Shown here one piece after another: positions 42,142 to 50,071 of a stretch of DNA of 64,000 nucleotides (positions within the stretch are counted from its first letter, which is position 1; each line of letters starts with the position of its first letter). Position numbers and translations under genes: made by a program. Source of the DNA: Halobaculum sp. MBLA0147 (GTDB taxonomy: Archaea; Halobacteriota; Halobacteria; Halobacteriales; Haloferacaceae); contig NZ_JBGKAD010000001.1 in NCBI RefSeq assembly GCF_041361345.1, forward strand, positions 2,232,001 through 2,296,000. Reading direction: 5' to 3'. A model generated the notes under the pieces. The model saw only the letters and a program-made list of their open reading frames with translations. It was not told where the DNA came from and did no database searches.

Positions 42142-43233
42142 ATGGACGTACTCGTCACGGGAGCCACGGGGTTCGTCGGGAGTCGACTGGTCCCCGCGCT
42201 CCGTGACGCCGGACACACGGTGACGGCGCTGGTGCGGGACGTCGACCGCTACGACGCGCCCGAGGGGGTCGCGGTCGCGGAGGGTGATCTGCTGGAACCG
42301 GGCTCGTTCGAGTCGGCGCTCGCGGGGCAAGACGCCGCCTACTACCTGGTCCACTCGATGGGGTCGGGCGACGACTTCGCCGAACGCGACCGGCGGGCCG
42401 CACGGTACTTCACCCGCGCGGCGACGGACGCGGGCGTCGGCCGGGTGATCTACCTCGGCGGACTGGGGGACGACGACGACCGCCTCTCGGAGCACCTCCA
42501 GTCGCGTCGCGAGGTGGAGTACCTGCTCGCCGACGGCGGCCCGGCGGTGACGACGCTGCGTGCGGGGATCCTCGTCGGCGAAGGAGGTATCTCCTGGCGG
42601 ATGGTCCGCCAGTTGGCCGAGCGGCTCCCGGTGATGGTGACCCCGCGGTGGGTGAACACCCGCTGTCAGCCGATCCACGTCGACGACGCGGTGGCGTACC
42701 TCGTCGGCATCCTCGAACACCCCGAGACGGCCGGCGAGACGTACGAGATCGGCGGCCCCGACGTGCTCACCTACGGCGAGATGCTGCGACGGACGCGCGA
42801 GCTGATCGGCGGCCACCTCCTCGTGATCCCCGTCCCGGTGCTCACACCGCGACTCTCTTCGCGGTGGGTGAGTCTCGTCACCGACGTGGACGCGCCGGTC
42901 GTCCGGCCGCTCGTCGAGGGGCTCCGCAACCCGGTGGTGGTGACGGACGACTCCATCCGCGAGTACGTCGCCCCCGACCTCACCTCGTTCGACGACGCCG
43001 TCCGACTGGCGCTGGCACGCCGTGCCGCCGAGACGGGGACCCGTCGCTACGACCACGTCGCGGGCGTCGAGGCAGTCCGCGACGGCGCCGCGCCGACGAC
43101 GGGGGCGACCACGGGCGGCGGTCGCGCGCGGCGGGCGGCCGCCGACCCCGACCCCGACCCCGACCCCGGCTCCGAGACGGAAGTCGTAACCGACGGCGCC
43201 GGTGACTCGTCGGACCGAGGGTCCGAGACGTGA
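42142..43233 (+). CDS. NAD(P)-binding SDR-like protein (NDUFA9/atypical SDR)
   Basis: The 363-residue protein has a Rossmann N-terminus with GATGFVG (about 7-13), AAYYLVHSMG, YLGGLGDDDD, TTLRAGILVGEGG and QPIHVDDAVAYLVGIL, typical of extended atypical SDRs of the NAD-dependent epimerase/NDUFA9 kind. A C-terminal extension ends in a Pro-Asp repeat (DPDPDPDPG) and acidic tail. Substrate is unknown; some relatives are complex I assembly or quinone-related factors. The ATG at 42142 has a GGTTATG box about 27 nt upstream. Its stop overlaps the next gene (GTGA). Confidence 0.82.
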   Translation: MDVLVTGATGFVGSRLVPALRDAGHTVTALVRDVDRYDAPEGVAVAEGDLLEPGSFESALAGQDAAYYLVHSMGSGDDFAERDRRAARYFTRAATDAGVGRVIYLGGLGDDDDRLSEHLQSRREVEYLLADGGPAVTTLRAGILVGEGGISWRMVRQLAERLPVMVTPRWVNTRCQPIHVDDAVAYLVGILEHPETAGETYEIGGPDVLTYGEMLRRTRELIGGHLLVIPVPVLTPRLSSRWVSLVTDVDAPVVRPLVEGLRNPVVVTDDSIREYVAPDLTSFDDAVRLALARRAAETGTRRYDHVAGVEAVRDGAAPTTGATTGGGRARRAAADPDPDPDPGSETEVVTDGAGDSSDRGSET

Positions 43234-44126
43234 GCCGGGAACCGACCGACGAGACACCCGACGGGAGCGCCGCGACCGAGACGACCGACGGAGCGACCGA
43301 CGCGGATCCGACGGACGACGGCGACGCGCCAGTTCCGGACGGCGGTCTGGGGACGCGGACGGCGCGTCACCCCGGCGAGACGGAGGAGCCGGCGTTCGGG
43401 GAGACGTGGGTGTACGAGAGTATCGTCAGCGCGCTCCCGGGGGCGAACCTCGCGGGTGCGCCGGCCGTCGCGCTCCAGTTGGGTGTGTTCCTCGGCGCGA
43501 TGGTGATCGTCGCGGCCGCCTACGGACTCTGGCAGGCGGTCGTCCCCGGCGTCGCGGCGGTCGCCGTCGCCGCCGTCGGGAGCTACCTCATGTTGCGTCT
43601 GAGCGAGGCGTCCCGCACCGCCGCGGCACCGAGCCGCTACTACCGGCTCCTCTTCGGGTCGAGTATCGAGGTCGTCCTCGCGGTGCTCGCCTTCATCGCA
43701 CTGCTCACACACCTGTTCGTCTACGAGCCACAGTTCGCCGGCGAGGCGCCGCCGCTGGCGGCGATCCTCCCGCTGCCGGTCGAGCCGGCGACGGAGCCGC
43801 TCGTGACGGCGCTGTTCGGCGAGGAGCCACCCGTCGTCGCGGTGTACCTCACGCTGTTGGTGTTGTGGGACCTCTGTTACCGGATCGGCACCTCCTGGTG
43901 GGCGGCGGTCGTCTCGCTGTACCGCGAACTGCGGCTCTCCGACGGCACGGAGACGGCGACGTTCCGGCGGCTGGACGTGCTGAACGTCGGGTTCGCCGCG
44001 ACACAGACCCTGTTGCTCCCCTTCCTCTTCGACCGCCCCGTGTTGCTCGTCGCCGTCGGCGGCCACGTCGGCGCCGTCGTCGTCGTCTCCGGGGCCGCCG
44101 TCCTGTTGTCGCTCCGGAACGACTGA
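43230..44126 (+). CDS. Multi-pass membrane protein
   Basis: The 298-residue protein has an acidic N-terminal 60 residues and five or six hydrophobic segments (for example VALQLGVFLGAMVIVAAAYG, AVVPGVAAVAVAAVGSYLML, SIEVVLAVLAFIALLTHLF, VAVYLTLLVLWDLCYRI, VLLVAVGGHVGAVVVVSGAA). It overlaps the SDR gene by four bases, so they are co-transcribed. The function is unknown; a conserved haloarchaeal membrane family of unknown role (DUF7530, uncertain) is possible. Confidence 0.75.
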   Translation: MSREPTDETPDGSAATETTDGATDADPTDDGDAPVPDGGLGTRTARHPGETEEPAFGETWVYESIVSALPGANLAGAPAVALQLGVFLGAMVIVAAAYGLWQAVVPGVAAVAVAAVGSYLMLRLSEASRTAAAPSRYYRLLFGSSIEVVLAVLAFIALLTHLFVYEPQFAGEAPPLAAILPLPVEPATEPLVTALFGEEPPVVAVYLTLLVLWDLCYRIGTSWWAAVVSLYRELRLSDGTETATFRRLDVLNVGFAATQTLLLPFLFDRPVLLVAVGGHVGAVVVVSGAAVLLSLRND

Positions 44127-44219
44127 CGCCGCTCGACGGCTCTCCTCCGTCGGTCGATCCGTGTCCGTCCGTCGTCGCCCGTCCGGAGGTTCAAGTGGGT
44201 TAGCGCCCACCTCCAGTCG

Positions 44220-45545
44220 ATGAACGACGAGTCGTCGGACGGCGGTGCCGCGGACGACGATCCTGCCGTCTCGGCCGGCCAGCGACCCGACGACGCCGGG
44301 TTCGAGTGGGTCGAGGAGCCGGCGCGCGGCACCGACTCGTCCGGCGACGTAGCCGGCGCCCCCCTCGATGGCGCAGCCGGCGGCCGAGCAGACGACGGGC
44401 CGCCCCAGTCCGGTGGCGGCCCGGCGCCGGGGACTGTCGACACCGAACCGGAGGAGTTCGCGGACGACGAGCGACGCGTCGGACTCGACGACGTGGACTC
44501 GGAGCCACTCGGCGGCTGGGACGCGGTCCCGGACGATCCGCCGAGCGAAGAGACGATCGGAGCGACGAGATCGGACGACAGTGTCGAGACATCGACCACG
44601 GAGAGCTCCCCGACCGAACGGGCGCCCCACCCCGCCGCTCGCGGAAGTCGCTCCGACGCGGACGCTGCACCGTCTGCCGTGCCGCGACCACCGGCCACGT
44701 GGCGCGAGTCGGACCCGACGGGTGCCCGTTGGTGGCGCGCGCTGTACCGTGGCACACAACTGTCCGCGCTGGTCGTCCTCGCGTGGTCGGTGCCGCTCGC
44801 GGCGTTCGACCTGACGACACGGCTGGCACCGGGTGCCGTCTCGCGTGGGACGGCCGTCGCCGTCGTCTGCCTCGCCGTCGTCGCCGTGCTGGTGCGGTTC
44901 CTGGTCTTACCAGTGGCGCTGTACCGCGACGCGACGTTACTGCGTCGCGCCGACGCCGTCCCGTGGGAGCCGGACCGTCGGTTCTACCTCCTCGTCGGCG
45001 CGCTCGCGGCGACCCCGACGTGTCTGTACTACCTCTACAAGCGCGGCCGCTACGTCGGGAACCCACGACTCCGGCTCGGCGGTGCCGTCGTCCGCTACGA
45101 GTCACAGAGCGTCCGGTCGAACTGGTGGGTCGCCGTCGCCGTCGCGACGGTCGTCGGTCCGGTGACCGACGTGCTCGGCGTCGCGACCGGCGGGCTGTCC
45201 TCGCCGGTCGGTGCCGTCCGCGTCGCCGTCGGCGGCCCACTCCTGTCGTTGACGAGTGTCCGGACCGTCGTCGGAACGTTCGGCGCACTCCCGACGCCCG
45301 TCGACGTGGCCGTCGGCGCGCCGGTCCTCGCCGTCGGCGGCGTGGTCGTGACGCTGCGACTCGCCGTGTTGCCGGTGGCCTTCTACCGCGACGCCACCGC
45401 CGTCCGGCGGTCCGACGCCGACTGGGAGCCGCTCGCGCTGTGGTACGCTCTCGCCGGCTGGGTGTTCGCCGTCCCGACCGCGGTCGTCTACCTCGCCCGC
45501 CGCCTGACGTACACCGACGTGTCACTCACCGGGCGGGACGCCTGA
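44220..45545 (+). CDS. Membrane protein with two homologous halves
   Basis: The 441-residue protein has a disordered acidic N-terminus (about 1-165) and about six transmembrane helices. The membrane part contains a repeated block: LPVALYRDATLLRRADAVPW ... LYYLYKRGRYVG (about 235-285) and LPVAFYRDATAVRRSDADW ... VVYLARRLTYTD (about 382-432). The internal duplication suggests an ancient tandem repeat of a three-helix unit. No known family is recognised. The ATG at 44220 follows the previous gene by 94 nt. Confidence 0.72.
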   Translation: MNDESSDGGAADDDPAVSAGQRPDDAGFEWVEEPARGTDSSGDVAGAPLDGAAGGRADDGPPQSGGGPAPGTVDTEPEEFADDERRVGLDDVDSEPLGGWDAVPDDPPSEETIGATRSDDSVETSTTESSPTERAPHPAARGSRSDADAAPSAVPRPPATWRESDPTGARWWRALYRGTQLSALVVLAWSVPLAAFDLTTRLAPGAVSRGTAVAVVCLAVVAVLVRFLVLPVALYRDATLLRRADAVPWEPDRRFYLLVGALAATPTCLYYLYKRGRYVGNPRLRLGGAVVRYESQSVRSNWWVAVAVATVVGPVTDVLGVATGGLSSPVGAVRVAVGGPLLSLTSVRTVVGTFGALPTPVDVAVGAPVLAVGGVVVTLRLAVLPVAFYRDATAVRRSDADWEPLALWYALAGWVFAVPTAVVYLARRLTYTDVSLTGRDA

Positions 45546-45608
45546 CCGACGCCGTCGGGGGTGTGTGCGTTCGGAAAACCTTTCGGCGCGACCGACCGAC
45601 GGCGAGGT

Positions 45609-46343
45609 ATGGACACCGCGAGTGGGGCGACGGCGGACGCGGCGGACACGCCACGGGCGCGTCTGGCACGACGGATCGCGGGCGAGATCACCCTCTCGGA
45701 GGACCCCGGCGCCACGCTCCGGAAGTGGCGCACCGACTTCGGCGTCTCCCAGACGGAACTGGCGTCGGTGATGGACGTCTCCTCGTCGGTCGTCTCCGAC
45801 TACGAGAGCGGTCGCCGCGCCTCACCGGGCATCGCCTTCGTCTCCCGCGTCGTCGCGGCGCTGTTGGACATCGACGAGTCGCGCGGCGGCGACCGCATTC
45901 GCCAGTTCGCCCGCGTCGTCTCCGCCGGCTTCGAGTCCGACATCGTCCGCGACATCCGCGAGTACCCCGCCGCACGCCCGACGACGGACGTGTACGAGGC
46001 GTTAGACGCCACCGAGGTCGCGGCCGGCGACCGCGACACCGTCAACGGCCACACGGTGATCGACAGTATCGAGGCGATCACGTCGCTGTCCAGCGAGGAG
46101 TTCTACCGCCTCTACGGCCAGTCGACGGACCGCGCGCTCGTCTTCACCGAGGTCACCCGGGGGGAGTCCCCGCTGGTCGCGCTGCGGGTCGTCACCCCGA
46201 CCCCCAACGCCGTGATCCTCCACGGCGTCGACGCCGCCGACCTGTGGGAACACGCCCCGCGACTCGCCCGCGCCGACGGGTTCTCCCTGGCCGTCTCCAC
46301 CGCACCGCTCGAGACGGCGTTGGAGAATCTCAGAGCGCTGTAA
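45609..46343 (+). CDS. XRE-type helix-turn-helix regulator with C-terminal sensor-like domain
   Basis: The 244-residue protein has an XRE HTH (about 35-95: LRKWRTDFGVSQTELASVM, VSSSVVSDYESGRRASPG) and a C-terminal alpha/beta domain (about 130-244; VIDSIEAITSLSSEEFYRLYGQS, ALVFTEVTRGESPLVALRVV). It resembles the archaeal COG1709-type regulators, from memory. The ligand is unknown. The ATG at 45609 has an AAAACCTTTC element about 30 nt upstream. Its TAA is immediately followed by element copy D. Confidence 0.85.
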   Translation: MDTASGATADAADTPRARLARRIAGEITLSEDPGATLRKWRTDFGVSQTELASVMDVSSSVVSDYESGRRASPGIAFVSRVVAALLDIDESRGGDRIRQFARVVSAGFESDIVRDIREYPAARPTTDVYEALDATEVAAGDRDTVNGHTVIDSIEAITSLSSEEFYRLYGQSTDRALVFTEVTRGESPLVALRVVTPTPNAVILHGVDAADLWEHAPRLARADGFSLAVSTAPLETALENLRAL

Positions 46344-46458
46344 ACCGACCTTTTTCACTCCTCGGGTGGCGCGCCCCGCGCGCCACCCGAGGAAAAAAGC
46401 TCGATCAAAAAGGGCCGCGAGCGCGCCGTCCGGCGCGCTCGCGGTGGATTGCGGTGCA
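46344..46458 (+). repeat. Two-hairpin element, copy D
   Basis: The element starts on the base after the TAA of the HTH gene: ACCGACC, T5, hairpin 1 (46360-46392, stem CCTCGGGTGGCGCGC, loop CCC), A6, GCTCGATC, A5, hairpin 2 (46417-46442, loop TC), then a diverged GGTGGATTGCGGTGCAG. The genes on either side converge. Its hairpin 1 stem matches copy A; its linker differs (ATC versus AGC/GCC). Confidence 0.9.
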
Positions 46459-46580
46459 GCGACCGCGACCGCACCGCTCCCGCACTACCCCCCACTGCGC
46501 CGCACTGCGCCGCACCGTTCCGCAACCGCACCGCTCCCGCACCACGCCGCACCGTTCCGCAACCGCTCCGCACTGACCGA
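46459..46580. repeat. CACCGC-rich tail of copy D
   Basis: This is a run of ACCGC/CCGCACTGCGCCGCACCGTTCCGC-like words with duplicated pieces: CACCGTTCCGCAACCGC occurs twice, about 46516-46532 and 46549-46565. It ends about 45 bp before the ferredoxin stop. Confidence 0.7.
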
Positions 46581-46626
46581 CCGCCCGACGCCGACCTGCC
46601 GAGGTTCCGACCCCCGAACGTGACCC

Positions 46627-46869
46627 TCAGACGATCTGCTCGCCGTCCTCGTCGTACACCGCGATGGCGTCCACCGGACACGTCCGCGCGGCGAACTTCG
46701 CGTCCAACTCCGCCCCGTCCGGCACGGGCATCGAGAACACCTCCTCGTCGATCTCCTCTGCACCGGGCAGATCCGCCTTCCCGGCGTCCCGGTTCTCCTC
46801 GAACGCGTCCCACTCCGCCACGCACTGGTACATCCCCACGCACACGTCGCGGTCGAACTCCACTCGCAT
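46627..46869 (-). CDS. Small ferredoxin
   Basis: The 80-residue protein has a ferredoxin fold with an iron-sulfur ligand set DRDVCVGMYQC near the N-terminus and ARTCPVDAIAV near the C-terminus. The first motif is C-x5-C, lacking the middle Cys of the CxxCxxC pattern, which suggests a 3Fe-4S cluster or a fourth ligand other than Cys. It transfers single electrons in the cytoplasm; partners unknown. The ATG at 46869 has a GTTTTG element about 27 nt upstream. A larger frame extends to 47172 but is unsupported. Confidence 0.85.
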   Translation of the reverse strand: MRVEFDRDVCVGMYQCVAEWDAFEENRDAGKADLPGAEEIDEEVFSMPVPDGAELDAKFAARTCPVDAIAVYDEDGEQIV

Positions 46870-46925
46870 ACCGGACGTAGGGGACGCCACGGACAAAACC
46901 TCTCGCTCTCCCCGTGACGACCCAC

Positions 46926-47732
46926 TCACGGCGGGTGCTCGCGCGGTCGGAGATCGACCTCGTGTGACCACGCCGTCGCCGGCTGCTCGACCACGTCGAG
47001 CACTGCCTCCGCGACCGTGGTCGGCGACATCGTCCGCTCCAGATCGGTCGTCGCGTCCGCCGGTGGGATCGTCCCACCGACGGCGACGTAACAGACGTGG
47101 ACCCCGTCCGGCCCCGCTCGTCGTGCGAGCGAGCGCGCCAGTCCGCGCGTCCCGAACGCCGCCGCACCCCACCCTGGGAGCCGCTCGCTGCCGTCGTGCG
47201 CGTACGTCGTTCCCGTGAAGACCACCGTCCCCTCGCCACGCTCGCGCATCGCTGGGAGCACAGCCGCCGCGAGGGTCCCACCACCCTCGATCCGTGTCCG
47301 GACGGGGCGCGCGAACGTCTCGGCGTTCTCGAGTGTTCCGCCGGTCGCACTCGCGTTGTGGACCACCACGTCGACTGGGCCGTACTCGTTCTCGGCGGTC
47401 TCGACGGCTCGCTCGACGGCTGTCCCGTCGGTCACGTTCGCCTGGACGGCCAGCGCCTCGTACCCGTCCGCACGCAGTTCGGCCGCCAGCGACGAGACGT
47501 ACTCCTCCGACCGCGCCACCGCCACCACCGCGTCGCCCGCCCGAGCGAACACCCGTGCGAGTCCCGTCCCCAGCCGCTCGCCGACACCGGCGAGCAGCAC
47601 CGTCCGCCGATCCGTCGTCGTCCCGCCGGTCCCACCGCCCGTGTCCGCCGTCGTCCCGCCGGTCCCACCGCTCGTGTCCGCCGTCGTCCCGCCGGTCCCA
47701 TCATCCGTCTCCGTCGAGGTGTCGTCGGTCAC
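46926..47732 (-). CDS. SDR-fold protein lacking the catalytic Tyr-Lys pair
   Basis: The 268-residue protein is an SDR by its VLLAGVGERLGTGLARVFA nucleotide-binding start, VDVVVHNASATGG and VVFTGTTYA strands. At the active-site helix the expected YxxxK reads WGAAA (GWGAAAFGTRGLARSLA), and the usual Ser is Thr. It may bind NAD(P) without standard chemistry. Residues about 8-40 are a tandem GGTGGTTADT-type repeat. The GTG at 47732 is preferred on a CTCTTGTCG element about 27 nt upstream. It lies about 130 nt downstream of cheD on the same strand. Confidence 0.75.
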   Translation of the reverse strand: MTDDTSTETDDGTGGTTADTSGGTGGTTADTGGGTGGTTTDRRTVLLAGVGERLGTGLARVFARAGDAVVAVARSEEYVSSLAAELRADGYEALAVQANVTDGTAVERAVETAENEYGPVDVVVHNASATGGTLENAETFARPVRTRIEGGGTLAAAVLPAMRERGEGTVVFTGTTYAHDGSERLPGWGAAAFGTRGLARSLARRAGPDGVHVCYVAVGGTIPPADATTDLERTMSPTTVAEAVLDVVEQPATAWSHEVDLRPREHPP

Positions 47733-47861
47733 ACTCGCCGCTCGCTCGCCCACGACAAGAGTGTTCGCCGAACGCCAGTCACGTACGTGGTCCGACAGGA
47801 AGGACGCTCGTGAGAGGTGAGAACGCCGAGCCGGCGAGCTCAGACGGGGTTCTCTCCGGTC

Positions 47862-48404
47862 TCACAACACACGCCGGTCGCCGTCCGCACTGGAGACGGC
47901 GAGTTCCCCCGCCGCCGGCTCGAACTTCAGCGAGCGCCCGTTACTCCCACCGGTGTCGCTCCCCTCGATGGGAACGTTCCGCTCGTCGAGTGCCCGCTCG
48001 GCCGCCGCGACGTTCTGCTCGCCGACCGAGGCGCTCTCCGTCTCCAAGTCGAGCATCGAACTGGCACCCGCCAGTTTCGCCCGGATCGAGCGCCGCGAGG
48101 CACCCGCACGGTCGAGTGCCGCGAGCATCTCGTCGATCCCCTCGACGACGAACTTCTCCGGCGGTCCGGGGTGGTCCGCGGACTCGGGGAGCATCGCGTG
48201 GAGCAGCCCACCGATCCCGGTCGTCGGGTCGTACAGCGCCACGCCGAGACACGACCCCAACCCACTGGTGACCAACACCACGTCACGGTCCGTGACGTGG
48301 GCGTCGGAGACGCCGACCTTCAGGCGCTCCTTCCCGTCGTCGTGTAGCCCGCTCCCCGACGCCGTGTTCGTGCGACCGCCGACCCCCGAGTCGGAACTCC
48401 CCAT
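47862..48404 (-). CDS. cheD: Chemoreceptor glutamine deamidase CheD
   Basis: The 180-residue protein has the CheD core: DVVLVTSGLGSCLGVALYD with the catalytic Cys in GSCLG, and GGLLHAMLPESAD with the catalytic His. CheD deamidates glutamines in chemotaxis receptors and interacts with CheC, tuning adaptation. It is the last gene of the leftward cheY-cheC-cheD unit, six bases after cheC. N-terminal 25 residues are a poorly conserved Gly/Ser-rich extension. Confidence 0.92.
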   Translation of the reverse strand: MGSSDSGVGGRTNTASGSGLHDDGKERLKVGVSDAHVTDRDVVLVTSGLGSCLGVALYDPTTGIGGLLHAMLPESADHPGPPEKFVVEGIDEMLAALDRAGASRRSIRAKLAGASSMLDLETESASVGEQNVAAAERALDERNVPIEGSDTGGSNGRSLKFEPAAGELAVSSADGDRRVL

Positions 48405-48410
48405 GTGGTG

Positions 48411-49616
48411 TCAGAGTGCTCCGTCTGCGCCGACCGACGCCTCGGTGTCGATGTTGTCCAGTGCCGCCGCGAGTTCGTGTTGGTCCGGCAACGCGTAGAT
48501 GTCACACCGCACGTCTCCGTCCGGCGTCCGGATCGTCGAGTCGATGATGAACGCGTGTTCCTGCGTCCGGCCCAACCGACTCACCAGCGGGTCCATCACG
48601 GCCGACCCCATGTCGTGGATGAACTGGGGTGGCGTGTGCTCGATACTCGTCTGGAGCACGTTCGCCCACCCGTCGATGAACCCGCTCGTCATGATGTTGC
48701 CCAACTCACGGAGCGCGCCACGTTCCATCTCGCCGATACCGGGCTCCGTCTCCGTCGGGATCATCCCCTGGGCGACCTCCTCGGCGGAGGCCTCGTCGAA
48801 CAGGATCGCGAGGTAGCCGCTCGGGTTCCCGTGGAGTTCGAAGATCGTCCCCGCGACGGTGTCGTCGCCCACCTCCGAGGGGACGTCCTGGATCGGGACG
48901 AACCGGAGCCGCGACACCTCCACGTCCGTCTCCGTCCCGGTCATCATGGTGATGTTGTCGGCGGCGCTCGTCGCCCCCTGTTTCGTCATCTGGTTGAACT
49001 CCGGCAGCTTCTCGACGGGAATCGCCGGGGCGCTGCCGCCGCCGGTCCGCTGGAGCATCTCCGTGAACCCGGCGTACTCCGGCAGCATGTAGATCGTGAA
49101 CTCCAACTCGTCGGACAACGAGCGGATCTTCGACTCGAACATGAACACGCCCGAGCGATCCGTGTCCAGGGCACCGTCCGGGAGGATGTCCGTCCCGCTC
49201 GCGCGGACGTACGACGGCGGCGTCATGTCGATCCCGACACCGAGGTGGTCCGCCCACCCGTCGATGAACCCACTCGTCATGATGTTGCCGGCCTCCTGAA
49301 CCCCGCTGCGAGCGAACGCCTCGTCTTCGATCGAGCCGTCGCCGGGCATCAGCTTGTCCAACAACACTTCGGCGGCGTCCGTCTCGAAAGCCATCACGGT
49401 CTGGCCCGCGATTCCACCCTCCAAGCCGACCTCGACGCCGACGAACTCGCGGCCGGTGAAGGTGTCACGCAGGTCGCCCGCCGCCATCAGTGTCACGTCC
49501 GTCACGTCGACGTACACGTCCGTCCCGGTGAGCGTGCCCAGCGAGTCGGCGGCGGTGCTGGCTCCCTCGCTGGCGAGCCGGCTGAACGTCTCCAGCGACT
49601 GGATGTCGACGTACAT
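48411..49616 (-). CDS. cheC: CheC with two CheC domains in one chain
   Basis: The 401-residue protein is a tandem fusion of two CheC/FliY-like domains. Each has the phosphatase-type motif: EAGNIMTSGFIDGW (about 108-121) and ELGNIMTSGFIDGW (about 305-318), with Glu and Asn as catalytic residues. Bacterial CheC has a single domain of about 210 residues. CheC dephosphorylates CheY-P and binds CheD. The ATG at 49616 follows the cheY stop by three bases, so the genes are co-translated. Confidence 0.92.
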   Translation of the reverse strand: MYVDIQSLETFSRLASEGASTAADSLGTLTGTDVYVDVTDVTLMAAGDLRDTFTGREFVGVEVGLEGGIAGQTVMAFETDAAEVLLDKLMPGDGSIEDEAFARSGVQEAGNIMTSGFIDGWADHLGVGIDMTPPSYVRASGTDILPDGALDTDRSGVFMFESKIRSLSDELEFTIYMLPEYAGFTEMLQRTGGGSAPAIPVEKLPEFNQMTKQGATSAADNITMMTGTETDVEVSRLRFVPIQDVPSEVGDDTVAGTIFELHGNPSGYLAILFDEASAEEVAQGMIPTETEPGIGEMERGALRELGNIMTSGFIDGWANVLQTSIEHTPPQFIHDMGSAVMDPLVSRLGRTQEHAFIIDSTIRTPDGDVRCDIYALPDQHELAAALDNIDTEASVGADGAL

Positions 49617-49619
49617 TCG

Positions 49620-49982
49620 CTACGCTGGGACCGCGTCGTTGATCGCCTCGAGCACGTTCGGCTTCTGGAACGGCTTCGTGATGTACCCCTCTGCACCCGC
49701 CTTGATCGCCTCCTTCATCTTCTCCTCCTGTCCGACGGACGTACACATGATGATCGTCGCGTCGGGGTCCTCCGACATGATCTCCTCCGTCGCCTCGATC
49801 CCGTTGCGGATCGGCATCACGATGTCCATCATCACCAGGTCCGGATCGTCGTCCTGGTACATGTCGACCGCCTCGACACCGTTCTCGGCCTCCCCCACGA
49901 TCTCGAACTCTTCTTCGAGAATCTCCCGCAGGAGGTTCCGCATGAACTCCGAGTCGTCGGCAATGAGTACCCGAGTCGCCAT
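49620..49982 (-). CDS. cheY: Chemotaxis response regulator CheY
   Basis: The 120-residue receiver domain has the acidic pocket (LIADDSEF), phospho-acceptor Asp in LVMMDIVMPIRNGIEA, the Thr/Ser switch in TIIMCTSVGQ and Lys in YITKPFQKP. It receives phosphate from CheA and signals to the archaellum motor. The ATG at 49982 has a TTTTTAC box (minus strand, about 50006-50013). It is first gene of the cheY-cheC-cheD unit. Confidence 0.95.
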   Translation of the reverse strand: MATRVLIADDSEFMRNLLREILEEEFEIVGEAENGVEAVDMYQDDDPDLVMMDIVMPIRNGIEATEEIMSEDPDATIIMCTSVGQEEKMKEAIKAGAEGYITKPFQKPNVLEAINDAVPA

Positions 49983-50005
49983 GCGGGAGGCAAACTCCCC
50001 GACAC

Positions 50006-50013
50006 GTAAAAAC
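50006..50013 (-). promoter_or_regulatory. TATA box of the cheY-cheC-cheD operon
   Basis: GTTTTTAC about 25-31 nt upstream of the cheY ATG, spaced for a leaderless transcript. Confidence 0.55.
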
Positions 50014-50071
50014 ACTCCCCCGACCGTATCAGGTGTGAGAACAGGTCCACCACGGCCCGGACGCCCCCGAC

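Noticed and set aside
40754-42223. Long open frames through the CACCGC arrays
   Set aside because: The translations are Pro/Ala/Arg/His low complexity without domains. High GC keeps frames open. Only the 56-residue gene at 41754 is credible.
46870-47172. Longer ferredoxin start
   Set aside because: The extra residues are basic and antisense to the SDR gene. The ATG at 46869 has a suitable TATA-like box.
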